Below, piece by piece: positions 6,431 through 13,911 of a DNA stretch of 15,437 nucleotides. This stretch comes from an uncultured Clostridia bacterium. Lineage in GTDB: Bacteria; Bacillota; Clostridia; TANB77; CAG-508. A model generated the notes under the pieces. That model did not search any database. It saw only the letters and a list, made by a program, of their open reading frames with translations, and was not told the origin of the DNA. The DNA lies in contig CAKPLQ010000033.1 in the NCBI GenBank assembly GCA_934167685.1, positions 1-15,437 on the forward strand, read 5' to 3'. Each line of letters begins with the position of its first letter. Position 1 is the stretch's first letter. Position numbers and translations under genes: made by a program.

Positions 6431-6647
6431 TAGTTACAATTCACAGTTAATTTATATAGGTTTTAGAAAATTCCTAATATATTGTTTTTGAAATACCGCG
6501 TAAGCGATTAAACGAGCATATGCGAGTGCGATATGGAGCAATCTACATACTATTATTTTTAATATGAAGATTGCGACACCAAGGTATAAAAAAACAATAT
6601 ATTAGGAATTTTCTAAATATAGTTTCTTATACACTGAACTGTAACTA
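6431..6647. repeat. Large palindromic element, copy 1 (core 6475-6604)
   Basis: Fills most of the 391-base gap between the recN start and the rpmA stop (6314-6704). A 28-bp perfect inverted repeat (6462-6489 with 6590-6617) encloses about 100 bases with internal hairpins: GCGTAAGC (6498-6505) against GCATATGC (6516-6523), and an 11-bp arm at 6539-6549 against 6563-6573 with one mismatch. ATACC and GGTAT also pair just inside the arms. Outside lies a weaker inverted repeat (6431-6446 with 6632-6647, 13 of 16). The core (130 bp) recurs at 8586-8713 with about 10 substitutions and 2 indels. There is no reading frame. It may be a MITE or a structured RNA; I see no matching target-site duplication. 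Confidence 0.85.
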
Positions 6648-6663
6648 ATAATAACATTTGAAT

Positions 6664-6700
6664 ACAAAAAACAGTATAACTATAATAGCTATACTGTTTG
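6664..6700 (-). terminator. Terminator of the rplU-rpmA operon
   Basis: A 10-bp stem (6669-6678 with 6690-6699, arm AAACAGTATA) with a short loop that can pair further, followed on the minus strand by a T run. It begins 6 bases after the rpmA stop codon. Confidence 0.8.
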
Positions 6701-6704
6701 GCAA

Positions 6705-6971
6705 TTAAGCATTTTCTTCTACTGGATAAACACTTACTTGTTTTTTATCTCTACCTTTTCTTTCAAATTTAACTACTCCATCTACTAATGCAAATAGCGT
6801 ATCATCACTACCTTTACCAACATTAGTTCCAGGATGTACTTTAGTTCCTCTTTGTCTAATTAGGATATTTCCAGCTAGAACAAATTGACCGTCAGCTCTT
6901 TTGACACCAAGTCTTTTAGATTCACTGTCTCTACCGTTCTTAATACTACCTTGACCCTTTTTATGTGCCAT
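6705..6971 (-). CDS. rpmA: Ribosomal protein bL27
   Basis: 88 aa from the ATG at 6971, placed 8 bases after GGAG; an in-frame GTG three codons upstream overlaps the ribosome binding site and is rejected. The protein starts MAHKKGQGSIKNGRDSESKR and continues LGVKRADGQFVLAGNILIRQ, RGTKVHPGTNVGKGSDDTLF, all bL27 hallmarks. bL27 lies in the large subunit with its N-terminus near the peptidyl transferase centre. Most Firmicutes bL27 carry an N-terminal extension ending in a (L)Q(F)F motif that the protease Prp removes. That extension is absent here, and so is the prp gene that normally sits between rplU and rpmA (only 59 bases separate them). Confidence 0.97.
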   Translation of the reverse strand: MAHKKGQGSIKNGRDSESKRLGVKRADGQFVLAGNILIRQRGTKVHPGTNVGKGSDDTLFALVDGVVKFERKGRDKKQVSVYPVEENA

Positions 6972-7030
6972 TCTTCTCACTCCTTTCGGCTTTACATTTA
7001 TTTATTTTTCTCAATTAAAATCTTTTTTAA

Positions 7031-7402
7031 TTATTTTGTTTCTGTTTTTTCAGTTTTTGTTGCTTTTTCAGCTGTAGCTGCTTTTTTAGCTGCTGTTTTT
7101 ATTCCTGTGATTTCAACTTTTGTGTATGGTTGTCTATGTCCTTGTTTCTTTCTTTCATTTTTCTTAGCTTTCATTTTGAAAACTATGATTTTTTTAGCTT
7201 TTCCATGAGAAACAACTTTTCCTTCAACCTTTACACCTTTAACATAAGGATTTCCTACTTGTACTTTTCCATCTTCTGATACTAAGATTACTTTATCAAA
7301 TGCAACTTTTTTTCCTTCTTCTGCATCTAATTTTTCGAAAAATACTACATCTCCTTCTGCTACTTTGTATTGTTTTCCACAACTTTCAATTACTGCGTAC
7401 AT
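7031..7402 (-). CDS. rplU: Ribosomal protein bL21
   Basis: 123 aa. The protein begins MYAVIESCGKQYKVAEGDVV and carries VGNPYVKGVKVEGKVVSHGK, IIVFKMKAKKNERKKQGHRQ and PYTKVEITGI, the family's conserved sequence. The usual family length is about 102 aa; here a Lys/Ala/Thr-rich tail of about 22 residues (KTAAKKAATAEKATKTEKTE) is added, probably disordered. Such basic tails occur in some clostridial bL21. GGGAGGTGC lies about 9 bases before the ATG. It is the first gene of the rplU-rpmA operon, with a consensus promoter and a 110-base leader upstream. Confidence 0.97.
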   Translation of the reverse strand: MYAVIESCGKQYKVAEGDVVFFEKLDAEEGKKVAFDKVILVSEDGKVQVGNPYVKGVKVEGKVVSHGKAKKIIVFKMKAKKNERKKQGHRQPYTKVEITGIKTAAKKAATAEKATKTEKTETK

Positions 7403-7512
7403 TTAAAATGCACCTCCCTTATTTGTATACTCGCTAATCCTTAAAAAAGGCAGTTATTGTTGACTTTTAGCCATTTTATAACGTTTGCGTGCCTTGACTA
7501 AGCGGATTACAG
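7403..7512 (-). promoter_or_regulatory. Untranslated leader of rplU, candidate bL21 autoregulatory leader
   Basis: About 110 bases lie between the predicted transcription start and rplU. On the minus strand TAATCC (7504-7509) can pair with GGATTA (7435-7440), closing a loop that holds GTTAT/ATAAC pairing and two copies of an AATAACTG motif. Firmicutes rplU operons often have an L21 leader at this position that is thought to bind bL21. I identify this by position and length, not by a confirmed match to the L21 leader model. Confidence 0.4.
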
Positions 7513-7518
7513 TTATTA

Positions 7519-7547
7519 ATTTTACCATATTTGCCAATACTTGTCAA
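7519..7547 (-). promoter_or_regulatory. Promoter of rplU-rpmA
   Basis: On the minus strand, TTGACA (7542-7547), 17-base spacer, TAAAAT (7519-7524): near-consensus sigma-A promoter, as expected for a ribosomal protein operon. Confidence 0.8.
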
Positions 7548-7620
7548 GGGGTTGTGGCAACTTTTGTTTGTACCATAAATTTTTATTTGCGCTATATATA
7601 ACTATCTTTAAACTATCTTT

Positions 7621-8411
7621 TTAATATAATGTCACACGAAAACCATTATCAGCATAAGTAGCACTTGTCTTAGCAGAATTTCTAAAAAACGCTTGAGTAA
7701 AACTACCATCTTGACTATAAGCTCCTCCACGCACAATACACCTATACTCAGTTGAATAAGACGAATATCCTAGTGTATATTCCCATACATTTCCTGCCAA
7801 ATCATATATTCCTTGCTTGCAAAACTTATCAATTGCCCCTGTCGATACTAATACCTTTGTGCTTGAATCTTTTTCTTTTTCAGTTTCATTTGTCCAATTC
7901 TTCCCGTTTATTGCATATTTTAAATTCTCATTTGTTATATTCCATGCATTGTTTTTATAATTTCCCCAGCTTGTACTATCTTTTTTTAATCAACTTTTTC
8001 TACCCCCTTTGTCTCTAGATGTTTTAATACTAAATCCCATTGCATATCAAACATTAAACTTGTATTATAATTTCCAGATTCCATACTACTTGCTAATGTT
8101 TGTGCTTGACAATTCAACCGTGCTTTTTAATGTTGTTTTTGACAAATTTTCTATTTTTGAGTTTGTCATATTCGCATCTACATTACTCTCCTTTTTTTCT
8201 ACGTCTGTTATAAATACTCCTTCTTGTGCTTCTGCAAGTACGTTTCCCGTTATTTCTCCTGTTATAGAATTTATTGCTGAATATCCTACTCCCATTACTA
8301 CTACTGCTATTGTTATTGCCATCAGCAACATTAAGTTTTTGCTTATTCTTAGTTTTCTAAATATACCTGTGTGTATACAGCCTCAAGGCTTTCATATTCT
8401 CTTTTTTTCAT
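7621..8411 (-). pseudogene. Broken fusion: surface-protein N-terminus joined to a SUMF1/FGE-like C-terminal domain
   Basis: Three reading frames follow one another. A start with a good AGAGGAAG site (8411) opens MKKREYESLE but stops at 8349 after a frameshift. The next frame (8331-8086) has a membrane-type N-terminus (LLMAITIAVVVMGVGYSAIN) and ITGEITGNVLAEAQEGVFIT, resembling N-termini of small secreted proteins common in gut Clostridia; it stops at 8086. From about 8111 a third frame reads QAQTLASSMESGNYNTSLMF then MQWDLVLK, and after a further shift at a run of seven A/T (7981-7987) continues to GIYDLAGNVWEY, IVRGGAYSQDGSF and DNGFRVTLY, stop at 7621. The last part is the conserved end of the formylglycine-generating-enzyme/SUMF1 fold. 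The two halves look like different families joined by a deletion. Neither half can be made intact. Confidence 0.75.
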
Positions 8412-8484
8412 TTGCTTCCTCTCTTTCTTTTGCTTTTTCTATCCTATGTTATGCCTTGATATTTAAACTTTTTACTCTATCTTT

Positions 8485-8513
8485 ACTTTATCATTTCTAC
8501 TATATATAGTCAA
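8485..8513 (-). promoter_or_regulatory. Promoter of the pseudogene
   Basis: On the minus strand, TTGACT (8508-8513), 17-base spacer and TAAAGT (8485-8490), about 74 bases before the old start codon at 8411. The signal may have survived the decay of the gene. Confidence 0.5.
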
Positions 8514-8580
8514 TATATTTTTAACTTATTTCATTCATTTGAATAAAATTCTTATTACAATTATTACAATCAACAAAAAA

Positions 8581-8718
8581 ATTTATAATATATTGTTTTG
8601 CAATACCGCGTAAGTGACCAAACGAGCTTATGCAAGTGCGATATGGAGCAATCTACATACTAGTATTTTTAATATGTAGATTGTGACACCAAGGCATAAA
8701 AAACAATATATTATAAAT
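8581..8718. repeat. Large palindromic element, copy 2 (core 8586-8713)
   Basis: Takes up nearly half of the 314-base gene-free stretch 8412-8725. A 19-bp perfect inverted repeat (8581-8599 with 8700-8718) encloses the same interior as copy 1, in the same orientation. The second internal hairpin is perfect here (11 bp) and the first pairs over 8 positions counting two G-T pairs. The last five or so bases of each arm (ATTTA, TAAAT) differ from copy 1 but still pair with each other. It ends 7 bases after the cysteine desulfurase stop codon, so that transcript would carry it as a 3' hairpin. No reading frame. Confidence 0.85.
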
Positions 8719-8725
8719 CTTTGCA

Positions 8726-9859
8726 TTATGACTTATAACAATTTTTCAAACATCTAACCAAATAATCAATTTGTTCAAAAGTATTATTATCACTAAACGT
8801 CGTTCTAATTGCAGAATACAAAAAACTATCTGGCACATTAATAGCAGTTAGCACATGAGAAGGAGTAACACTACCAGAAGAGCATGCAGAACCACTTGAA
8901 ACGCAAATACCTTTTTCATCTAACTTAAAAATCAATTCAGATGCGTCAATCCCTTTAAAAGAAACATTTGCATTTCCAGGTAATCTATTAACCATACATC
9001 CATTTACTCTAAATTTTCCAGGCAACTCCTTTTGCAATTTCATTAAATAATAATCTCTTAATTTGCTTAAATATCTAATATGTGTTGTCATATTTTTATT
9101 AGCAATCTCGCAAGCTTTTCCCAGTCCAACTATTCCTGCCACATTTTCTGTTCCGGCTCTTTGATTTTTCTCTTGATGTCCTCCATTTATATATTTTTCT
9201 ACTTGTACTTCTTTTTTTATATACAATGCTCCAATTCCTTTTGGTGCATTTATTTTGTGACCAGATAATGATAACATATCTATATCCATTTTTTGCACAT
9301 CAATAGGCATATTTCCTATTGCTTGAACTGCATCTGTATGAAATATTATATTTTTATCATGTGCTATTTTTGCAATTTGTTCAATTGGCTGAATTGTACC
9401 AATCTCATTATTTGCAGTCATTACACTTATCAATATTGTAGTTGGTCTTATTGCATTTTGTAATTCTTCTATATCAATTACTCCGTTCTCGTCAACGCCT
9501 ATATACGAAACCTCAAAGCCTTGTCTCTCCAAAGTCTCACAACTTTCTAATATTGCATGATGTTCAATTTTTGATGTTATTATATGATTTCCCTTTTCTT
9601 TATTTGCATACGCAAATCCCTTTAATGCAGTATTATCACTCTCTGAACCGCTTCCTGTAAAATATATTTCATGCATGTCACAATTTATCAGTTCCGCTAC
9701 TTGCTTTCTAGCCTTTTCTATTGCTTTCTTTGCCTTTCTTCCTACCGAATATAATGATGAGGCATTTCCATATTCTATAGTCAAATATGGCATCATCTCA
9801 TTTAATACCTCTGTTTTTATTTTAGTTGTCGCACTATTGTCTAAATATATAATATCCAT
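8726..9859 (-). CDS. Cysteine desulfurase, NifS/IscS type (class I-like)
   Basis: 377 aa, PLP-dependent. It takes sulfur from L-cysteine as a persulfide for Fe-S clusters, thiolated tRNA or cofactors, leaving alanine. The N-terminus IYLDNSATTKIKTEVLNEMM is typical. EHH (99-101), the TANNEIGTIQPI block (148-159), HTDAVQA (174-180) and the PLP lysine K202 (SLSGHKINAPKG) are present; RAGTENV (234-240) follows, and the catalytic loop is SSGSACSSGS with C326. All needed residues are there. No nifU/iscU or mnmA gene is adjacent, so its acceptor cannot be inferred. AAGGAAAGAG precedes the ATG. It lies 102 bases downstream of the patatin gene on the same strand; a TATAAT-like box lies in that gap without a good -35. 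Confidence 0.95.
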   Translation of the reverse strand: MDIIYLDNSATTKIKTEVLNEMMPYLTIEYGNASSLYSVGRKAKKAIEKARKQVAELINCDMHEIYFTGSGSESDNTALKGFAYANKEKGNHIITSKIEHHAILESCETLERQGFEVSYIGVDENGVIDIEELQNAIRPTTILISVMTANNEIGTIQPIEQIAKIAHDKNIIFHTDAVQAIGNMPIDVQKMDIDMLSLSGHKINAPKGIGALYIKKEVQVEKYINGGHQEKNQRAGTENVAGIVGLGKACEIANKNMTTHIRYLSKLRDYYLMKLQKELPGKFRVNGCMVNRLPGNANVSFKGIDASELIFKLDEKGICVSSGSACSSGSVTPSHVLTAINVPDSFLYSAIRTTFSDNNTFEQIDYLVRCLKNCYKS

Positions 9860-9961
9860 AAATTCTCTTTCCTTCCATTTATTCTTTGGATATTATATGT
9901 TTATTATTGGATTTCGTGCCTATTTTTTGCTTACTATACAATTATAAAAACTAATATTTCT

Positions 9962-10807
9962 TTACAAATTTTTTATTTTATCAATATTTTTTATAACAGT
10001 ATCATAACCGAATTTATAACACTTATCTAGTTTTTCTATATCAAATAGACCTGCTCTATCTGTAGGAATAGTAAGTATTAAGTCACTTTCTTCAAAGCTT
10101 TTTTCTGCAATCTTGTTTCCCATAATATCAAGAGTCTTCATTATTATATCCATTACATCTCCATTATCTTCTACTGGGTCAGATTCAAAATTAACAGCAA
10201 TAACTTTTTTGTCATAAAATTGTTTTAATGGTAAAACTGGTGTATTATCTAGCACTCCTCCGTCCATAAAAATATGTTTTTTATATTCACATGGACAGAA
10301 AAACGCCGGAAAACTACTGCTTGCTCTTACTGCTTTTCCTATTCCAATTTCAGTTATTAAATTATCTTTAAAATCATCCCTTGGAGCACAATTTGTAATT
10401 ATATACTCTTTGGCTTCTGCAATATCTACTGTTGATATTACAAGTGGCATTTTTATATCTCCAACAGTTCTTACTTTTTTTCTTAATGCAACTTCATTGA
10501 ACATTTTTTCAAGCATAGTTCCGTCATTTAACCCAGAAAATCCGACCTTTTTATTTTTTAACAAATTTCCAAATCCATTTAATAATGATGCATTTCCTAT
10601 GTTTATTATGTCTTGTGCATATTTTTTAAACAATATATAAATATAATATGGTTTGTACCCCATTGCATATAAGGTGGCAACAATGCTCCCTGCACTTGTT
10701 CCACCTATTGCTTCTACTTTTATATTATTTTCTTCTAAAGCCTTTAATACCCCCGCATGTGCAATTCCTCTAATTCCTCCACCTGCTAGTGCTATTCCAA
10801 TTCCCAT
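9962..10807 (-). CDS. Patatin-like phospholipase
   Basis: 281 aa, single patatin domain of the bacterial RssA/YchK size. The oxyanion-hole motif is GGGIRG (9-14), the nucleophile elbow is GTSAGS with Ser38, and the catalytic Asp is D182 in MDGGVLDNTP. The Ser-Asp dyad is therefore complete. AVRASSSFPAFF (159-170) also matches the family. Members are acyl hydrolases acting on phospholipids or other lipid esters; the substrate here is unknown. There is no signal peptide, so it is probably cytosolic or membrane-associated. GGAGG lies about 9 bases before the ATG. It sits between the WG-repeat gene (63 bases upstream) and the cysteine desulfurase, with no terminator in the gaps, so the three may be cotranscribed. 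Confidence 0.93.
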   Translation of the reverse strand: MGIGIALAGGGIRGIAHAGVLKALEENNIKVEAIGGTSAGSIVATLYAMGYKPYYIYILFKKYAQDIINIGNASLLNGFGNLLKNKKVGFSGLNDGTMLEKMFNEVALRKKVRTVGDIKMPLVISTVDIAEAKEYIITNCAPRDDFKDNLITEIGIGKAVRASSSFPAFFCPCEYKKHIFMDGGVLDNTPVLPLKQFYDKKVIAVNFESDPVEDNGDVMDIIMKTLDIMGNKIAEKSFEESDLILTIPTDRAGLFDIEKLDKCYKFGYDTVIKNIDKIKNL

Positions 10808-10870
10808 ACCTAGAAACCTCCAAAAATAATTTTATTATTAATTATTCTCTATTTTTTATGTTCCTAATCT

Positions 10871-12268
10871 TTATTTTGTGATAATTTTTCCAGTATTATC
10901 TAAAAGGATTTCTTGTTCATTATTGTGAACCTTTACGCCATCATCTAAAATTTCTATATTTGCATTGCTCATTTCTAAGGCTAAATCGAATTTACTATCA
11001 TATATATCTGTTTCATTTTCTCCAAAATCTATTGCTTGGAAAATTGATTTTCCTTTTATTAACTGTATTAAGTCATAATTAAATTCTACAACAATATTTT
11101 CTTCTGTATCTATAACTCCTACTTTATCTTGTTCATTTGTTGCTATAAAGTAATTATCGTACGCATATTCTATAAAATGATAATTTTGCTTTGTTAATTC
11201 CTCAAAACTTGAGTTTACTACTGTATATTTTCCATCTTGATTTTTAATAAAATATTTCGAACTTGATGTACTATTAATATATACATTAAATGGAATATCC
11301 ACAGTTTTTCCATTTGCATCAAATACCTTTTGTTCATCATCTTTTGAAGCATATAAGTAAATTCCATTTACAGTTAGTTCTGTATATTCTGTTGGAATTA
11401 CCTCTACACCTTTTAAATTTATTGCTCCATATTGTTTTGTTCTTTCTACTATAAATAACTGTAAATCTGAATTATAGTCTATTGACTGATATCGTGGGTT
11501 GATTATTTTGCTATTGTTAATAAATACTCCATATTGTCCATTTTGTGCAACTATTAAATATGTATCACTTTTTATTTGTGTCAATCTTGTAATTTGATTA
11601 TATTCTTCATTTAGCACTTGTACTCCATCAGAGTCATAATATCCATATCTGTATCCATCATTTGTAACTACACTTACAATATACCCAGCCTTTTTGTATC
11701 CGCTTTCGTCTGTATAAAATCCATCAGATTGTATTGAATCATATTTATTTTTTATTTTTGTATTACCTTTTTCGTCAATTATTCCATACTCCCCATTTTC
11801 TTTAACTAACACTTCTCCTTCTTTGTCAGTTAAGCTTGTAAGGTCTTCATATTTAGCGTCTGTAATTGTTTTTCCATTAATATTTAATAACCCATATTTT
11901 CCATTTTTCTCATATCTTAAGATATTTTTTTCATATTTTGAGTCTGCATATTCTATCAATTCTACATCATCATAATTTTGAAAAATCTCTTCATTTTTTG
12001 AATTCACAAATTTAGCATCTTCTCCACTTTCACACATAAATACATCCTTATGCTCATTTGGAATTATAATCTTGTCATATTGAGGCTCTATTATCACATT
12101 TTCTCCATCTTTTACTCCAATTTTTCCATTCATTTCTATTGTTTCATAATTTTTTGATGTATCTATTTTTTCATTTGATAATTTATCTTTATTGGGTATA
12201 TATATTGATATTGCTAAACTTATGATTACAATAATTGCAACTATTATTATACTTATTTTTTTAGACAT
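10871..12268 (-). CDS. Membrane-anchored WG-repeat protein
   Basis: 465 aa. An N-terminal membrane anchor (IIIVAIIVIISLAISIYI, about residues 7-24) is followed by about ten degenerate repeats of the WG (KWG) type, each of the form G-x-Y/I-G-(hydrophobic)-x-(D/N)-x-x-G ... Y-(D/E)-x-I/L. Examples are GKIGVKDGENVIIEPQYDKI near 48, GKYGLLNINGKTITDAKYED near 123 and GEYGIIDEKGNTKIKNKYDS near 158. In most repeats the Trp of the motif is replaced by Tyr or Ile. The fold should be a beta-propeller-like surface domain, probably outside the membrane. The function of WG-repeat proteins is mostly unknown. It is the first gene of a possible operon with the patatin gene, and is divergent from asnS with promoters close together. 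Confidence 0.85.
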   Translation of the reverse strand: MSKKISIIIVAIIVIISLAISIYIPNKDKLSNEKIDTSKNYETIEMNGKIGVKDGENVIIEPQYDKIIIPNEHKDVFMCESGEDAKFVNSKNEEIFQNYDDVELIEYADSKYEKNILRYEKNGKYGLLNINGKTITDAKYEDLTSLTDKEGEVLVKENGEYGIIDEKGNTKIKNKYDSIQSDGFYTDESGYKKAGYIVSVVTNDGYRYGYYDSDGVQVLNEEYNQITRLTQIKSDTYLIVAQNGQYGVFINNSKIINPRYQSIDYNSDLQLFIVERTKQYGAINLKGVEVIPTEYTELTVNGIYLYASKDDEQKVFDANGKTVDIPFNVYINSTSSSKYFIKNQDGKYTVVNSSFEELTKQNYHFIEYAYDNYFIATNEQDKVGVIDTEENIVVEFNYDLIQLIKGKSIFQAIDFGENETDIYDSKFDLALEMSNANIEILDDGVKVHNNEQEILLDNTGKIITK

Positions 12269-12298
12269 ATTTCTACCTCTTTCTTTTTATATAGTTTT

Positions 12299-12327
12299 AT
12301 TGTACTATTATAATCTCATTTTTTCAA
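12299..12327 (-). promoter_or_regulatory. Promoter of the WG-repeat gene
   Basis: On the minus strand, TTGAAA (12322-12327), 17-base spacer, TACAAT (12299-12304), 30 bases before the start codon. Confidence 0.65.
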
Positions 12328-12345
12328 TATATTTTTGCATTTTCC

Positions 12346-12374
12346 TTGTTTTTTTTGACTTAGTATTGTATAAT
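12346..12374 (+). promoter_or_regulatory. Promoter of asnS
   Basis: TTGTTT (12346-12351), 17-base spacer, TATAAT (12369-12374). The transcript would have a leader of roughly 60 bases with one small hairpin (TGCCT/AGGCA near 12404-12420). A T-box leader would not fit, and its conserved motif is not seen. Confidence 0.65.
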
Positions 12375-12443
12375 CTTTACATAATAATATTAAGTGTATT
12401 GTAATGCCTATGTTGAGGCAGGCAAGAAAGGAATGAATTATTT

Positions 12444-13832
12444 ATGACAGATTTAACTATAAAAGATTTATTTAAAAATACTTCTGATTATGCAAATAAA
12501 GAAGTTACATTAGAAGGCTGGGTACGAACAGTTAGAGATTCAAAAACATTTGGATTTATAGAACTTAATGATGGTTCTTTTTTTAAGAATGTTCAAATAG
12601 TTTTTAATGATAAATTATCAAATTTTGCAGAAATAGCAAAACTTACAATTAGTTCAACAATTAAAATTACAGGTACTTTAGTGATTACAGAAAGTGCAAA
12701 GCAACCATTTGAAATTCAAGCTACTGAAATTGTTGTAGAAGATTTATGTGATGCAGATTATCCACTTCAAAAGAAAAGACATTCTTTTGAATATTTACGT
12801 ACAATTGCACATCTTCGCCCAAGAACAAACACTTTCAACGCTGTTTTTAGAATTAGAAGTGTAGCAGCATTTGCTATACATGAATATTTTCAAGACCGTG
12901 GATATGTATATGTGCATACTCCAATAATCACCTGCGCAGACTGCGAAGGTTCAGCAGAAATGTTTAAATTAACTACTTTAAATCTTGACGAAGAATTACC
13001 AAAAAAAGACGGAAAAACAGACTTTGGAAAAGATTTATTTGGTAGAAAAGCTTATATCACTGGTTCAGGTCAATTGCATGGAGAAACATTTGCTTCTGCA
13101 TTCGGAAAAATCTATACATTTGGTCCAACTTTAAGAAGTGAAAATTCAAATACAAAAACACATGCAAATGAATTTTGGATGATAGAACCTGAAATTTCAT
13201 TCTGTGATTTAGATGGTTTAATGGATATTGAAGAAGATTGTTTAAAATATATTGTAAAAACAGTTATGGAAAAATGTCCAGAAGAAATAGCTTTCTGTGA
13301 TACATTTATAGAAAAAGGCTTAAAAGAAAAATTAACAAAATTATTAAATTCAGAATTTGTAAGAATAGACCATAAAGATGCAATCGACATCTTGAAAAAG
13401 GCTGATAGAGAATGGGAATTCCAACCAGATTACGGCGAAGATTTAGCCAAAGAACATGAAAAATACATTACAGAATACTTTAATGGCCCTGTTTTTGTTA
13501 AAAATTGGCCAAAAGACATCAAATCATATTATATGAAACTTAATCCAGATGGAAAAACAGTTGCCGCTGTAGACTTAGAAGTTCCAGGAGCTGGAGAAAT
13601 TATGGGCGGCTCTCAAAGAGAAGAAGATTATGAAAAATTGGCTGCAAGAATGAAAGAAATGGGAATCGCAACCGACCCTCTATACTGGTACTTGGATTTA
13701 CGTAGATTTGGTACTAATATTCACTCTGGTTTTGGTTTAGGTTTCGAAAGATTACTTATGTATATAACAGGTATTGAAAACATTAGAGATGTTATTCCTT
13801 ATCCTAGAACTCCAAATAACTGTGAGTTTTAA
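12444..13832 (+). CDS. asnS: Asparaginyl-tRNA synthetase
   Basis: 462 aa, class II, full length. It charges tRNA-Asn with asparagine. The N-terminal OB-fold (VTLEGWVRTVRDSKTFGFIE) binds the anticodon. The catalytic part has motif 1 region (FRIRSVAAFAIHEYFQDRGY then VYVHTPIIT), the ITGSGQLHGETFA stretch, motif 2 (FGPTLRSENSNTKTHANEFW) and motif 3 (GFGLGFERLLMYI). The PEISFCDLDGLM segment and the internal region around residues 280-330 fit AsnRS rather than AspRS, as does the C-terminus PYPRTPNNCEF. AAAGGA lies about 11 bases before the ATG. A REP-like pair with a T-rich spacer begins 6 bases after the stop and may end transcription. Confidence 0.97.
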   Translation: MTDLTIKDLFKNTSDYANKEVTLEGWVRTVRDSKTFGFIELNDGSFFKNVQIVFNDKLSNFAEIAKLTISSTIKITGTLVITESAKQPFEIQATEIVVEDLCDADYPLQKKRHSFEYLRTIAHLRPRTNTFNAVFRIRSVAAFAIHEYFQDRGYVYVHTPIITCADCEGSAEMFKLTTLNLDEELPKKDGKTDFGKDLFGRKAYITGSGQLHGETFASAFGKIYTFGPTLRSENSNTKTHANEFWMIEPEISFCDLDGLMDIEEDCLKYIVKTVMEKCPEEIAFCDTFIEKGLKEKLTKLLNSEFVRIDHKDAIDILKKADREWEFQPDYGEDLAKEHEKYITEYFNGPVFVKNWPKDIKSYYMKLNPDGKTVAAVDLEVPGAGEIMGGSQREEDYEKLAARMKEMGIATDPLYWYLDLRRFGTNIHSGFGLGFERLLMYITGIENIRDVIPYPRTPNNCEF

Positions 13833-13838
13833 TTTTCT

Positions 13839-13908
13839 GCACCGTTGGGACCGGTTCTCATCGGTGCATTTTTTATTTTGCACCGTTGGGACCGGTTCTC
13901 TACCGTGC
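13839..13908. repeat. REP-like unit pair, direct (locus 2 of 3), possible asnS terminator
   Basis: Two head-to-tail 29-bp units (13839-13867 and 13880-13908) separated by the 12-base spacer ATTTTTTATTTT. In unit 1 the ends GCACCG and CGGTGC pair to form a hairpin, and the T-rich spacer follows on the plus strand, as in a Rho-independent terminator for asnS. In unit 2 the 3' end is ACCGTGC, leaving one mismatch. On the minus strand no T run follows, so accC is not clearly terminated. The pair exactly fills the gap between the two convergent genes. Confidence 0.9.
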
Positions 13909-13911
13909 ATT

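Noticed and set aside
6475..8713. Retron, diversity-generating element or group II intron as an explanation of the palindromic element
   Set aside because: GTGCG recalls a group II intron 5' end, but there is no reverse transcriptase, no domain V-like sequence, and the core is only 130 bases with inverted ends.
12382..12443. A T-box leader before asnS
   Set aside because: asnS genes of Firmicutes often have one, but the leader here is only about 60 bases, with one small hairpin and no conserved T-box (TGG) motif or antiterminator.
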